DNA of 41,322 nucleotides from NCBI GenBank assembly GCA_017609225.1, contig JAFCEK010000004.1, forward strand, positions 1 through 41,322, read 5' to 3'. The notes under the pieces are model-generated. The model did no database searches and was not told the DNA's origin. It saw nothing but the letters and a program-made list of their open reading frames with translations. This DNA comes from Candidatus Aenigmatarchaeota archaeon (GTDB taxonomy: Archaea; Aenigmatarchaeota; Aenigmatarchaeia; QMZP01). The translations under genes and the position numbers were made by a program. This document shows, in pieces, positions 1-7,400 of the stretch. Every line of letters begins with the position of its first letter. Within the stretch, counting starts at the first letter, position 1.

Positions 1-223
1 CCACAAGCGCTATCAGTTCCTGAAGCCAGCTGAACATGAGCTCCCCAGGGTTTCCTGCCTTCACATCCAGCATCCTGCTCTCTTTTCTTTCAACAGCATC
101 AATCTGGCAGATAATGCTGAACAATGCCTCTGCTGCATTTTCAAAAACCTCTTTCAGGTCCTTTCCGTATGCCTCAAACATCACATCAGATGTGAGGTCG
201 TCTATTATCTTGAATTTTTTCAT
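1..223 (-). CDS. Archease, 3' part missing at window edge
   Basis: The minus-strand frame starts at an ATG at 223 and is open to base 1, giving 74 residues that begin MKKFKIIDDLTSDVMFEAYG. The run DDLTSDVMFEAYGKDLKEVFENAAEALFSII matches the start of archease (SHS2-fold) proteins, where the Asp in the TSDV segment helps bind a metal. Archease activates the RNA ligase RtcB in tRNA splicing and RNA repair (family knowledge). That is relevant here because this genome depends heavily on tRNA-type splicing. The C-terminal half lies outside the window. It is the last gene of a minus-strand pair after aIF2-beta. Confidence 0.85.
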   Translation of the reverse strand, partial: MKKFKIIDDLTSDVMFEAYGKDLKEVFENAAEALFSIICQIDAVERKESRMLDVKAGNPGELMFSWLQELIALV

Positions 224-269
224 GTCCAGCCCCTATCGTGTGGACTTGGCCCGTAAAGGAACAGAGTTG

Positions 270-674
270 TCATACCTTTGGTATAACATGCCTTGCCCCG
301 CATGCATCGCACTTGAGGAACTCAAACCTTCCCTGCTTTACAATATGGGTGTCAGGCCTGTTGCATTCAGGGCATTTTATGTAGTTTTTTATGTAGATAT
401 CAATCTTGCTTTGGATCATGTTTGAGGAGAAGTTTCCAAGGACAACAAGCCTCTTTTTTTCCAGGCTTCCCTTGGTTGCAAGTTCCTTCAGGAGGAACTT
501 CAGAAGGTGTTTCGGGTCCCTTCTCAGGGCGCTGGCAATATCCAGAAAGTTTATTATTATGGTCCTGGCTCCGGCTATCTGAATCTCGGGTTTTGGAACA
601 ACAAACCTTGAGCCCGACTCTGCCTTCTTCGGGACTTTTTCAAGTCCCCTTTCCAGGAGCTTTTCATAATCCAT
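270..674 (-). CDS. Translation initiation factor aIF2 subunit beta
   Basis: This 134-residue protein has the full aIF2-beta layout: an N-terminal helix (MDYEKLLERGLEKVP), the central alpha-beta domain (about residues 30-95, with RDPKHLLKFLLKELATKGS) and a C-terminal zinc ribbon with CPEC and CDAC (about residues 105-130). It belongs to the heterotrimer that brings initiator tRNA to the small subunit. I chose the ATG at 674 because the upstream extension (MFFWLINVF...) is not part of the family. It is followed after 46 bp by archease on the same strand. The AT-rich region upstream (675-780) probably holds its promoter. Confidence 0.93.
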   Translation of the reverse strand: MDYEKLLERGLEKVPKKAESGSRFVVPKPEIQIAGARTIIINFLDIASALRRDPKHLLKFLLKELATKGSLEKKRLVVLGNFSSNMIQSKIDIYIKNYIKCPECNRPDTHIVKQGRFEFLKCDACGARHVIPKV

Positions 675-924
675 AATAGAACCATCTCTAATCTCTAATG
701 GTATAATATAATATACTACTAACTTTGAATTAAAAACATTTATAAGCCAAAAAAACAATAAATATACGTAAAAAATTTTTACAATGTTTTAAAATCGCGC
801 AGAAATAGAAGCTTTTAATTCATTGGGGGATGAATTAAAGCTTGGGGAATTAAATTGGTTCTGTCAATATTAGTTCTGTATATATATTTGCAAAGCTTAC
901 TTAAAAAGCTTTCGGCAAAGGAGC
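675..924. other. Intergenic region, divergent promoters
   Basis: This AT-rich stretch separates aIF2-beta (minus) from ftsZ (plus). It contains several TATA-like stretches (for example TTTATAAG near 740 and TATATATATTTGC near 877) but no open frame that looks like a protein. Confidence 0.4.
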
Positions 925-960
925 ATGACAGCTTATAATGACTGAATCAGGCTGTTTAAG
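925..960 (+). repeat. Copy of the rRNA mini-intron core in the ftsZ leader
   Basis: The sequence ATGACAGCTTATAATGACTG, continuing AATCAGGCTGTT, closely matches the core of a mini-intron in the 16S gene (sense strand, about 21747-21716, ATGGCAGCTTATAATGATTG then TTCAGGCTGCC). It folds as a GACAGC/GCTGTT hairpin. This is the only copy I found outside a stable RNA gene. I could not draw a clear BHB around it, so it may be an unspliced insertion or a remnant. It also contains a minimal frame, ATG ACA GCT TAT AAT GAC TGA, after a GGAG. Confidence 0.6.
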
Positions 961-965
961 CTTTA

Positions 966-1036
966 AAGTGGAGGTGTTAGAAAGCCCTCTCCACTTGCAT
1001 AGCAATGTGAGTGGATGGCTAAATAAGTGGAGGTGT
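966..1036 (+). promoter_or_regulatory. Possible RNA switch over the ftsZ ribosome binding site
   Basis: The 12-mer AAGTGGAGGTGT occurs at 966-977 and again at 1025-1036, where it holds the Shine-Dalgarno GGAGGT seven bases before the ftsZ ATG. Between them, CTCCACTT (989-996) is complementary to both. It can pair with the first copy and leave the binding site free, or with the second and hide it. The mutually exclusive pairing is seen in the sequence; the regulatory role is inferred. Confidence 0.5.
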
Positions 1037-1041
1037 GATAT

Positions 1042-2175
1042 ATGGATTCATTGGTCCAGGAAGTTTTTGAAAAAAGTTTTGGAGAATCTAAAGATGAGGG
1101 GGGGATAGAGGCCCAGGAAAATTCAGGCACAGGGATGGAGCAGACACTGAAAGATGAGTTTGGTGTTGAATTTAAGGGTGCAAAAATCCTTGTCCTTGGT
1201 GTGGGAGGTGCAGGCAACAACTGCATTAAAAGGCTGACTGACATGGGAATAAAAGGTGCCCAGACGGTTGCTATAAACACTGATGCAAAGCATTTGTCTG
1301 TTACAAACGCTGACATAAAGGTTCTGATTGGAAAAGAGCTGACCGGGGGGCTTGGAGCAGGAGGCTACCCAACAGTCGGCAGAAAGGCAGCTGAAGAAAG
1401 CGAAAGAGAGATTAGAAAGCTGCTTGACGGGGTGGACATGGTGTACATGGCTGCCGGACTTGGCGGGGGAACAGGAACAGGCGCAGGCCCTGTGATAGCA
1501 AAGATAGCAAAGGAAATGGGAGCAATCGTTATAGGATGCGTTACCATGCCGTTCAAGATTGAAGGAGCCAGGATAGGCAAGGCAGAGGATGGCCTGTGCC
1601 ATTTGAGGCAGGTATGTGACACTGTAATCGTGGTGGAGAATGACAGACTGCTTAAAATAGCAGGCGACCTTCCTGTGGAGCAGGCATTTGGGGTGGCAGA
1701 CAACCTCATATCAACAATAATAAAGGGGGTTACGGAAACCATAAGCATGCCAAGCCTTGTAAACCTGGACTATGCAGATGTAAAGGCAATAATGCATTCA
1801 GGCGGAGTGGCTGCTGTGGGGTTTGGTGAGTCAGACACAAAGAACAGGGCTGAAGAGGCAATCACAAAGGCAATGGCAAACCCGCTGCTTGAGGTGAACT
1901 ATGAAGGCGGGACAGGCGCCCTGATACACATAACAGGAGGCAGCGACCTGAAACTGGATGAAATAAACCAGATAGGAGAGTATGTCTCCAAAATGCTGGA
2001 CCCTGATGCCCAGGTTATCTGGGGCTCAAGGGTTGACCCTGAATTCAGCGGAAAGATTCGGGTGATAACAATAATAACAGGGGTCAAATCACCTTATATA
2101 CTCGGACCCCTGGAAGCCCAGCCGCAGGAGGAAAGGGACTTCAGGCAGGAGCTTGGCATACAGGTTTTGCATTGA
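1042..2175 (+). CDS. ftsZ: Cell division GTPase FtsZ
   Basis: This 377-residue tubulin-like GTPase forms the division ring. An N-terminal extension of about 45 residues precedes the nucleotide-binding fold: GVGGAGNN at 53-60, NTDA at 79-82, the tubulin signature GGGTGTG at 141-147, and the NLDYADVKAIM T7 loop that completes the neighbour's active site. The C-terminal domain ends with IRVITIITGV and a short tail, without a clear bacterial-type FtsA/ZipA-binding peptide. Start: ATG at 1042 with a strong GGAGGT. The leader is unusual (mini-intron core copy and repeated Shine-Dalgarno). A hairpin terminator follows. Confidence 0.97.
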   Translation: MDSLVQEVFEKSFGESKDEGGIEAQENSGTGMEQTLKDEFGVEFKGAKILVLGVGGAGNNCIKRLTDMGIKGAQTVAINTDAKHLSVTNADIKVLIGKELTGGLGAGGYPTVGRKAAEESEREIRKLLDGVDMVYMAAGLGGGTGTGAGPVIAKIAKEMGAIVIGCVTMPFKIEGARIGKAEDGLCHLRQVCDTVIVVENDRLLKIAGDLPVEQAFGVADNLISTIIKGVTETISMPSLVNLDYADVKAIMHSGGVAAVGFGESDTKNRAEEAITKAMANPLLEVNYEGGTGALIHITGGSDLKLDEINQIGEYVSKMLDPDAQVIWGSRVDPEFSGKIRVITIITGVKSPYILGPLEAQPQEERDFRQELGIQVLH

Positions 2176-2185
2176 ATCTTTCCTT

Positions 2186-2223
2186 ACCGGCTTTTTGTTT
2201 TAAGCCGGTTGTTATCTTTTTTT
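2186..2223 (+). terminator. ftsZ terminator hairpin
   Basis: The stem ACCGGCTT (2186-2193) pairs with AAGCCGGT (2202-2209), followed by a T-rich run. It lies directly after ftsZ and before the convergent rhomboid gene. Confidence 0.6.
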
Positions 2224-2244
2224 CAGATTTCTTATCCGGATTAT

Positions 2245-2973
2245 TTAAACCCATAAAAAAGACAAAAGCCCTGCAATATTGTACAAAAAGAATCCTGCCA
2301 CTGTTTCTATAATCCCGAGTATCATGCCCCCTATCCCTGTTATTAATGCAAAAACAGGGCCAAGGAACAGCAGGAGAAGAAGGCATATTATCAGCACTGC
2401 AATGCCTTTTAATGATTTCTTCCAGTCTGAAAGGAAGGCTGAGAATGCTCCAACAGCAATGCCTCCGAGATGCGCGGTATTTGCTATGTCTGCAAATTCA
2501 GCAGGCTGGAAGTAAACAACCAGGGTTTCAAATATCAGAAAGGTTATTGCTATCATTCCGAGAGGAAGAGGAAAAACATAGAGGTGAATCATTCTGGCAG
2601 GATTGAGGAGCATTGCGGCCCCGAGCACCCCGAACATTGCACCTGAAGCCCCCACAACAGGGCTTGCGGATGTCAGCATAAACACTATATTGCCTATAAT
2701 GCCGGCTGCAAAATAAATCAGAAGGAATTTTTTTCCTGAAACATCCTCTTCCAGCACCCTGCCGAAAAAATACAAACCAAGCATATTGAAAAAGAAATGG
2801 GAAGCGCTCACATGGAGAAAGAGAGATGTGAATATTCTCCAGAATTCAATCAGGGTTCCCTGTGAAAAGGAAAAGAGCAGGAACACGGATTCCCGCATGG
2901 ATTCAGGCATGGAAAAAACAAGAAGGAAAACCAGAAGGTTTGCCAGCAACAGAATGTTTGTGTATCTTCCCAT
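2245..2973 (-). CDS. Rhomboid family intramembrane serine protease
   Basis: This 242-residue membrane protein cleaves substrates within the membrane. The catalytic dyad is Ser110 in GASG and His168 in AHLGG; the HVSASHFFFN segment (His54, His59, Asn63) is the usual second-helix motif. Six core transmembrane segments are followed by an extra hydrophobic C-terminal region (about residues 190-240), which is longer than the second rhomboid in this window. It is divergent from the acyl-CoA synthetase gene, and the two starts are only about 33 bp apart. Confidence 0.92.
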   Translation of the reverse strand: MGRYTNILLLANLLVFLLVFSMPESMRESVFLLFSFSQGTLIEFWRIFTSLFLHVSASHFFFNMLGLYFFGRVLEEDVSGKKFLLIYFAAGIIGNIVFMLTSASPVVGASGAMFGVLGAAMLLNPARMIHLYVFPLPLGMIAITFLIFETLVVYFQPAEFADIANTAHLGGIAVGAFSAFLSDWKKSLKGIAVLIICLLLLLFLGPVFALITGIGGMILGIIETVAGFFLYNIAGLLSFLWV

Positions 2974-3006
2974 ATGTTTATTATTAATCCAGGTAAAATA
3001 ATAAGT

Positions 3007-3657
3007 ATGAAAAAGCTTGGGGAAAGGGAAACATGGTCTTTGCTGAAGAGATGGAAAATACCTGTTGCTGAATACTTTCTTGCAAAAAACCCTGAGCAGG
3101 CAGCGGGGTTTGCAGAGAGGGTTGGCTATCCTGTTGTGCTGAAGATTTCCTCAAGGGAGATTATCCACAAGACAGAGGCAGGCGGGGTTGAATCCTGCCT
3201 GAAAAATGAAAAAGATGTAAAGCATGCGTTTGAACGAATAATGAGAAATGCCGGAAAGGCATATCCAAAGGCAAAAATTGATGGTGTGCTTGTGCAGAAA
3301 ATGATGGAGGGGCATGAGATAATTCTGGGAAGCAAGACAGACCCCCAGTTCGGGCCTGTGCTGATGTTCGGAATGGGCGGGATTTTTGTGGAGGTGCTGA
3401 AGGATGTTACATTCAGGCTGATACCTGTTACAAGAAAGGATGTAAGGGAAATGATTCATGAGATAAAGGGATATAAAATCCTCAAGGGAACAAGGGGGCA
3501 GAGGCCTGTGAATTTCAGGATGCTGGAAAACATCCTGCTAAGGGTTTCTGACATGGTCTGGAAAACAGAAAAGCCAGAAATAAAGGAGCTTGACATCAAT
3601 CCCCTTTTTGTTAATTCCAGGGAAGCTGTGGCTGTGGATGTAAGGATTCTGGTCTGA
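3007..3657 (+). CDS. Acetyl/acyl-CoA synthetase (ADP-forming) beta subunit
   Basis: This 216-residue ATP-grasp protein has the hallmarks of the ACD beta subunit: GYPVVLKISSREIIHKTEAGG (about 46-66), the VQKM and FGPVLMFGMGGIFVE stretch (about 115-133), and ELDINPLFV near the C-terminus. The enzyme makes ATP and acetate (or another acid) from acyl-CoA in fermenting archaea. It fits with the pyruvate:ferredoxin oxidoreductase genes in this window. The alpha subunit is not nearby. I chose MKKLGERETW at 3007 rather than the upstream ATG at 2974, because the family starts there. Confidence 0.88.
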   Translation: MKKLGERETWSLLKRWKIPVAEYFLAKNPEQAAGFAERVGYPVVLKISSREIIHKTEAGGVESCLKNEKDVKHAFERIMRNAGKAYPKAKIDGVLVQKMMEGHEIILGSKTDPQFGPVLMFGMGGIFVEVLKDVTFRLIPVTRKDVREMIHEIKGYKILKGTRGQRPVNFRMLENILLRVSDMVWKTEKPEIKELDINPLFVNSREAVAVDVRILV

Positions 3658-3689
3658 AAGAATAAAAAGCTTTTTATCAATAACTGAAT

Positions 3690-4364
3690 ATGAATGATAA
3701 ACCTTACTGGAAATTTAATATTTTCAAAGTATCTGATAATGAAGTGGGACCCCATATTCATTTTGGAGAGCCGGAAATTTACAAGCCTGATGAAATACAG
3801 CGCCTGGTGGGCACAGAGGTGTGCTATGTTATTGTGGATGATGATGATCCGGATAGCGGGTGTATAAGAAACTACAGGCAGGGCATGCTTGTTGGGTTTA
3901 ACAGTGAGTTTTCCTTTCTTACAATAAGGCCTGTTGTTTACAGGGGGATTGACTTTTTGGACATTGCTGATGGTATTGGTTTTGAAAGGCAAGTGACACA
4001 GGATGAGGAAATTTATCCATTCCTGCCTCAGGCAGGGGAATTCCCAGTATGCATTTTCCTTGCACCCTGTCCCCAGGAAATGATAGAGCATGACAGGAGA
4101 GAAAAGATTGGAATATTTAAGAAATGGGAAAGAGAAGGCCGCATAAAAAGGGGACCGTACGGCAGGATAGACTTTGGAACCAAGAATGATTTGTTATTGC
4201 ATGATATATGCACTGATCCCAGGATACAAGAAGAAAGTGTTGTTCTGCTTGCAAGGAATGCAACAACCCCTGCAAGATTTGGAGAGAGCAGGGTTGTTCC
4301 CCCTCACAGGTGGATGGGATACCCGGGAATATACATTGCTGCTCCGCCAGAAGATGATGAATAG
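3690..4364 (+). CDS. Conserved hypothetical protein, 224 aa
   Basis: I do not recognise a family. The protein is soluble, acidic (a DDDDPDSG run near residue 51, PPEDDE at the end), rich in Pro and aromatic residues, and has no signal or membrane segment. It follows the acyl-CoA synthetase gene after 32 bp and precedes the ribosomal protein pair, so it may be co-transcribed with either. Codon use looks like the neighbours. Confidence 0.7.
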   Translation: MNDKPYWKFNIFKVSDNEVGPHIHFGEPEIYKPDEIQRLVGTEVCYVIVDDDDPDSGCIRNYRQGMLVGFNSEFSFLTIRPVVYRGIDFLDIADGIGFERQVTQDEEIYPFLPQAGEFPVCIFLAPCPQEMIEHDRREKIGIFKKWEREGRIKRGPYGRIDFGTKNDLLLHDICTDPRIQEESVVLLARNATTPARFGESRVVPPHRWMGYPGIYIAAPPEDDE

Positions 4365-4424
4365 AGAAATTACATTTTTAAATACATTATTCAATTTAAT
4401 TATACAGAATAGAAAAGTGGGAAT

Positions 4425-4550
4425 ATGGCCAGAAAGAAGGCAAAACAGAAAAAGAATGTAAGAACCGGGTTTCTTAGAAGAATAAAGAAAAAGATTCCGG
4501 GAGGTCCTTCCATAATTCACTACACAAAGAAAAGGGGCAGGAAGAGGTGA
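4425..4550 (+). CDS. Shortened ribosomal protein eL34
   Basis: This is a 41-residue basic protein, MARKKAKQKKNVRTGFLRRI and onward, with the segment KKIPGGPSIIHYTKKRGRK. That segment matches the N-terminal half of archaeal eL34 (consensus like RTPGGKxVIHYKKKK). The usual CxxC...CxxC zinc-ribbon half is missing: the frame stops at 4548-4550 after KRGRKR. It sits 4 bp before eL14, the normal archaeal neighbourhood (eL34-cmk-eL14). The shortening is seen in the sequence; that it is functional is inferred from its intact frame and operon position. Confidence 0.72.
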   Translation: MARKKAKQKKNVRTGFLRRIKKKIPGGPSIIHYTKKRGRKR

Positions 4551-4554
4551 CACT

Positions 4555-4965
4555 ATGCTTGAAGTGGGAAGGATTTGCCTAAAGACAGCAGGAAGAGAGG
4601 CAGGAAGGCACTGCGTGATTGTCAAGAAGATAGATGATAATTTTGTAATGGTTACCGGTCCCAAACCAGCCACAAATGTAAAGAGGAGAAGATGCAACAT
4701 TCTTCATCTGGAGCCTCTTGAGGAGAAAATAAAAATAAAGCCTGATGCCAGCGATAATGAAATCTTAAATGAATACCAGAAGGCTGATCTGTTCTCAAAA
4801 CTTAACATAGAAAAGCCATCGCCCAGGAAGGCTGAAGAATGGAAAGCCAAAAAGAAAAAACAGGGAGAAAAGAAGGGGCTGAAGGAAAAGCTCAAAATAA
4901 GAAAGGCAGGCAAGGCGGAAAAAAGGCCTGAAAAGAAAGCCAAGGAAAAACCAAAAAAGAAATAG
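4555..4965 (+). CDS. Ribosomal protein eL14
   Basis: This 136-residue protein begins MLEVGRICLKTAGREAGRHC, a clear eL14 KOW-domain start, and continues VKRRRCNILHLEPL, the family signature. A Lys/Glu-rich tail of about 40 residues (from KKKKQGEKKG) extends beyond the usual archaeal length of about 80-95. It is part of the large ribosomal subunit. It converges with the DUF6485-like gene, with 1 bp between the stop codons. Confidence 0.93.
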   Translation: MLEVGRICLKTAGREAGRHCVIVKKIDDNFVMVTGPKPATNVKRRRCNILHLEPLEEKIKIKPDASDNEILNEYQKADLFSKLNIEKPSPRKAEEWKAKKKKQGEKKGLKEKLKIRKAGKAEKRPEKKAKEKPKKK

Positions 4966-4966
4966 A

Positions 4967-5110
4967 TTATCTGAGGCAGGCAGGCATCTCATTATGGCTT
5001 CTGTGGTATGATATGCATTCGCAGCATATCCCATGCCTTGGGCAGTCATTGTAATCGCATGGGCATTCCTGCTCGTTCAGTTTTTTGTTTTTGCAGTCCT
5101 TTTTCTCCAT
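4967..5110 (-). CDS. Small cysteine-rich protein (DUF6485-like)
   Basis: This 47-residue protein has the pattern CPCDYNDCPRHGICCECISY followed by HRSHNEMPACL. It matches a widespread small domain written roughly CTCxYxxCPRHGxCCECxxYHRxxxELPACxF, probably metal-binding, of unknown function. It starts 5 bp after the aEF1-beta stop, so it is the last gene of a three-gene unit with the zinc-ribbon protein and aEF1-beta. Confidence 0.75.
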   Translation of the reverse strand: MEKKDCKNKKLNEQECPCDYNDCPRHGICCECISYHRSHNEMPACLR

Positions 5111-5115
5111 AGAAA

Positions 5116-5367
5116 TCATAAACTTCTTGATGCCCGGAGAACCTCAACCTCTCCAACACCATCTATCTGCCTTATTTTGTTCTCAATCTTGTCCTGCTCC
5201 CCTTCGGCATCAGGAACTATAACAGTGAGCTTTATTGCCTTAAGGCCGAATGCTATGGGCTCCTCCTCAATCCTCTGGGGATTCAGGTTTTCCAGCTGCT
5301 TCTTTATTTTTTCAAAGCCTTCGGGGCTTTTTGGAAGTATCTTGAAAACCAGGATAACCTCTCCCAT
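5116..5367 (-). CDS. Translation elongation factor aEF1-beta
   Basis: This 83-residue protein starts MGEVILVFKILPKSPEGFEK and contains EEPIAFGLKAIKLTVIVPD and GVGEVEVLRASR, the archaeal EF1-beta pattern. It is the nucleotide exchange factor for aEF1A. The start at 5367 fits the family; the longer upstream frame overlaps the zinc-ribbon gene and is not conserved. Confidence 0.93.
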   Translation of the reverse strand: MGEVILVFKILPKSPEGFEKIKKQLENLNPQRIEEEPIAFGLKAIKLTVIVPDAEGEQDKIENKIRQIDGVGEVEVLRASRSL

Positions 5368-5402
5368 GAACCAACACCCTGCACTCTGCAACAGCTGCTT
5401 TA

Positions 5403-5558
5403 TCATGGCCCTGTAAAGCCGCATTTGCATGTGTATGAATTTTCCAGTGCCTTGCACTTCTCACATCTGATTATTTCCTCTTTTCCGCATTTAGGACATT
5501 TGAATTTAATCCATTTGTCCTCTGTTTCAATTCTCTTTCCGCATGAAGTGCATTTCAT
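5403..5558 (-). CDS. Small zinc-ribbon protein (51 aa)
   Basis: The protein starts MKCTSCGKRIETEDKWIKFK and has four CxxC-type knuckles (CTSC, CPKC, CEKC, CKCG), a double zinc ribbon of the small archaeal zinc-finger type that usually lies beside the aEF1-beta gene. That is also its position here, 35 bp upstream of it. The role is unknown; this gene pairing is common in archaea (established knowledge). Confidence 0.85.
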   Translation of the reverse strand: MKCTSCGKRIETEDKWIKFKCPKCGKEEIIRCEKCKALENSYTCKCGFTGP

Positions 5559-5621
5559 ATTATCAGATTAAACTTATTGGCATGAATGTATTTAAATGTT
5601 TGGAATTTTGAAAAAAAAGGC

Positions 5622-6233
5622 TCATTCCCATATGAACTCATAATCCCTGAATGCCGGTGCTCTGTGGGTTTTTTCCTTGTGATTCCAGTAAAACATCAGC
5701 GCTGCCCCTGTAGCTATGCCTCCAAGATGGCCAAAGTTTGCTATCCCAGGGTCAAGTCCTGTAAGTCCAAGGAAAAGCTCAAGCCCTGCAAAAAATATCA
5801 CTGCAAATCTTGCAGGCAGCGGAATTCCGGGGGGTATGAATATTATGTTTTTTGGATAAAGGAAGCCGTATGCTGTGAGCACCGCAAACACCGCGCCTGA
5901 TGCTCCCAGCATCAGGATTACTGATTCACCTGTAAATGCAATGTAAAGCAGGGATGACCCAATCCCTGACAGCAGGTAAAGGATGATGTACCTTTTCCAT
6001 CCCAGGATTCTCTCAACGCTGACACCAAAAATAAAAAGCACAAACATATTGAGCAGAATATGGCTCATACTGCCGTGCAGAAACATGTAAGTAAAGAACT
6101 GCCAGTAGGCGCCGTACATAGCCAGGACAGGCGTTAAAGCAAAGAATTCCGTGAAGCCGGGAAAGATGCCCTGGAGTATGAAAACCATCACATTAATCAG
6201 AACCAACGCCAGGGTTATTCTCATACTAATCAA
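5622..6233 (-). CDS. Second rhomboid intramembrane protease
   Basis: This 203-residue membrane protein has six transmembrane segments. Ser112 in GASG and His169 in GHLGG form the dyad; HGSMSHILLN gives His53, His58 and Asn62. It is shorter than the first rhomboid and lacks its C-terminal extension. The start may be the ATG at 6224 (MRITLAL). It follows the CARDB/ABC cluster on the same strand after 24 bp. Confidence 0.92.
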   Translation of the reverse strand: MISMRITLALVLINVMVFILQGIFPGFTEFFALTPVLAMYGAYWQFFTYMFLHGSMSHILLNMFVLFIFGVSVERILGWKRYIILYLLSGIGSSLLYIAFTGESVILMLGASGAVFAVLTAYGFLYPKNIIFIPPGIPLPARFAVIFFAGLELFLGLTGLDPGIANFGHLGGIATGAALMFYWNHKEKTHRAPAFRDYEFIWE

Positions 6234-6257
6234 TCTTTACTATTGAATTAATATGTT

Positions 6258-7400
6258 TTATTTTTTCTTCCTGAATTTTCTCCAGAAAATGTATAATATC
6301 ACAAGAACAACTATAACTGCTGCTCCTGTAAGTGTTCCGTTTCCGCTTGAAGGTATTTCATAATTAAGTACAATTTCCTTTGAAACCTGGTTCTTTTCTA
6401 TGCCTGGCCCTATGTAATCCATCACAAGGTTTCCTGTGCCTTTCAGCACAAGAGGGAAGTCAAATGTTGTCTTCCTGTTCTCCTTCAGCTGGCTCACATA
6501 ATCTATATCAATTGTTTTGTTGCCGATAATCAGCTTTGCCTCCAGGCTTTTTGCCTCAGTTGTTCCCTTGTTGGCAACCTCTATCCTCAGTATGTTTCTT
6601 TCATAAAGCGGCTCTATCTTTATTATTTCGAGATTAATTGAACCTGATACTGAGAGACCTATTATTTTTGTGTCTGTTGCCAGGGCGTTGCCTTCATCCC
6701 TGTAGCTGATTGTTAATTCAGGCGTGTATGTTTCCTGTTCTGCAGAGCTGTCAATGCTTATGTCCATTTCCACATCCCTTGTTTCACCTGGCCCCAGCTC
6801 TTCTATATAAACCTCCCCTGTTGAAAGCACAGGCTTCAGATAGGTTGTGTTGGGAAACTGGATTTCAATGTCTTTTGCGCTTCCTGTGCCTACATTCTTT
6901 ATCCTGAATTTCAGCTGCACAACATCCCCTGGATTAAGCCTTCCGGGGTTGGTTGTCACATCTTCTATTATCAGGTTGGGGTTTCCCTGAACATTCAGCG
7001 ATATTTCATTCATTCTTTTTATGCTGGTGTCACCGCTCTGATAAGAAAAGAACTTTATCTTGTAATTGTCTGAAACAGCATGGCTGTCAACATGAAGCTT
7101 GTAGCTTGTCTTCACGGATTTGGATGCCCCTATTTTAACAAATGTTTTTGTCTGCTCCTCTCCGGGGAGCAGCATGAACGGATCTGTAACATTAATCTCT
7201 ACAACCAGGTTTTCAGCAGCTCCATAGCCGTTGTTCTGTACCTCAACCCCCAGCGTAACAACATCCCCCGGCTCAGCAGGGTATGGAGTCTGGTTTGTAA
7301 GAACAATGTCTATGCTTGGGGAGCCAACCAGCGCAGATGCATTTGCTGCTGCAAGCATAACAAATACAAAGCAGCTGAAAACTATTGTTTTTCCGTTCAT
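6258..7400 (-). CDS. Secreted CARDB-repeat protein with C-terminal anchor
   Basis: This 380-residue exported protein has an N-terminal signal peptide (TIVFSCFVFVMLAAANASA), three to four Ig-like CARDB/NEW3 repeats (each with a GDVVxLxxxVxNxGxGxAxN pattern), then a transmembrane helix (GAAVIVVLVILYIFW) and a basic stop RKFRKKK. It overlaps the ABC ATPase by 4 bp, forming one unit with the permease. Proteins of this kind (COG1361) often lie beside archaeal MacB-like transporters and may act as a surface partner. The function is inferred from context. Confidence 0.85.
   Translation of the reverse strand: MNGKTIVFSCFVFVMLAAANASALVGSPSIDIVLTNQTPYPAEPGDVVTLGVEVQNNGYGAAENLVVEINVTDPFMLLPGEEQTKTFVKIGASKSVKTSYKLHVDSHAVSDNYKIKFFSYQSGDTSIKRMNEISLNVQGNPNLIIEDVTTNPGRLNPGDVVQLKFRIKNVGTGSAKDIEIQFPNTTYLKPVLSTGEVYIEELGPGETRDVEMDISIDSSAEQETYTPELTISYRDEGNALATDTKIIGLSVSGSINLEIIKIEPLYERNILRIEVANKGTTEAKSLEAKLIIGNKTIDIDYVSQLKENRKTTFDFPLVLKGTGNLVMDYIGPGIEKNQVSKEIVLNYEIPSSGNGTLTGAAVIVVLVILYIFWRKFRKKK

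Noticed and set aside
36..425. Plus-strand frame of 129 codons
   Set aside because: It is antisense to archease and aIF2-beta, both clearly recognisable on the minus strand.
2186..2223. Hairpin after ftsZ as another mini-intron
   Set aside because: The ACCGGCTT/AAGCCGGT stem lacks the family loop and is followed by a T run at a gene end, which fits a terminator.
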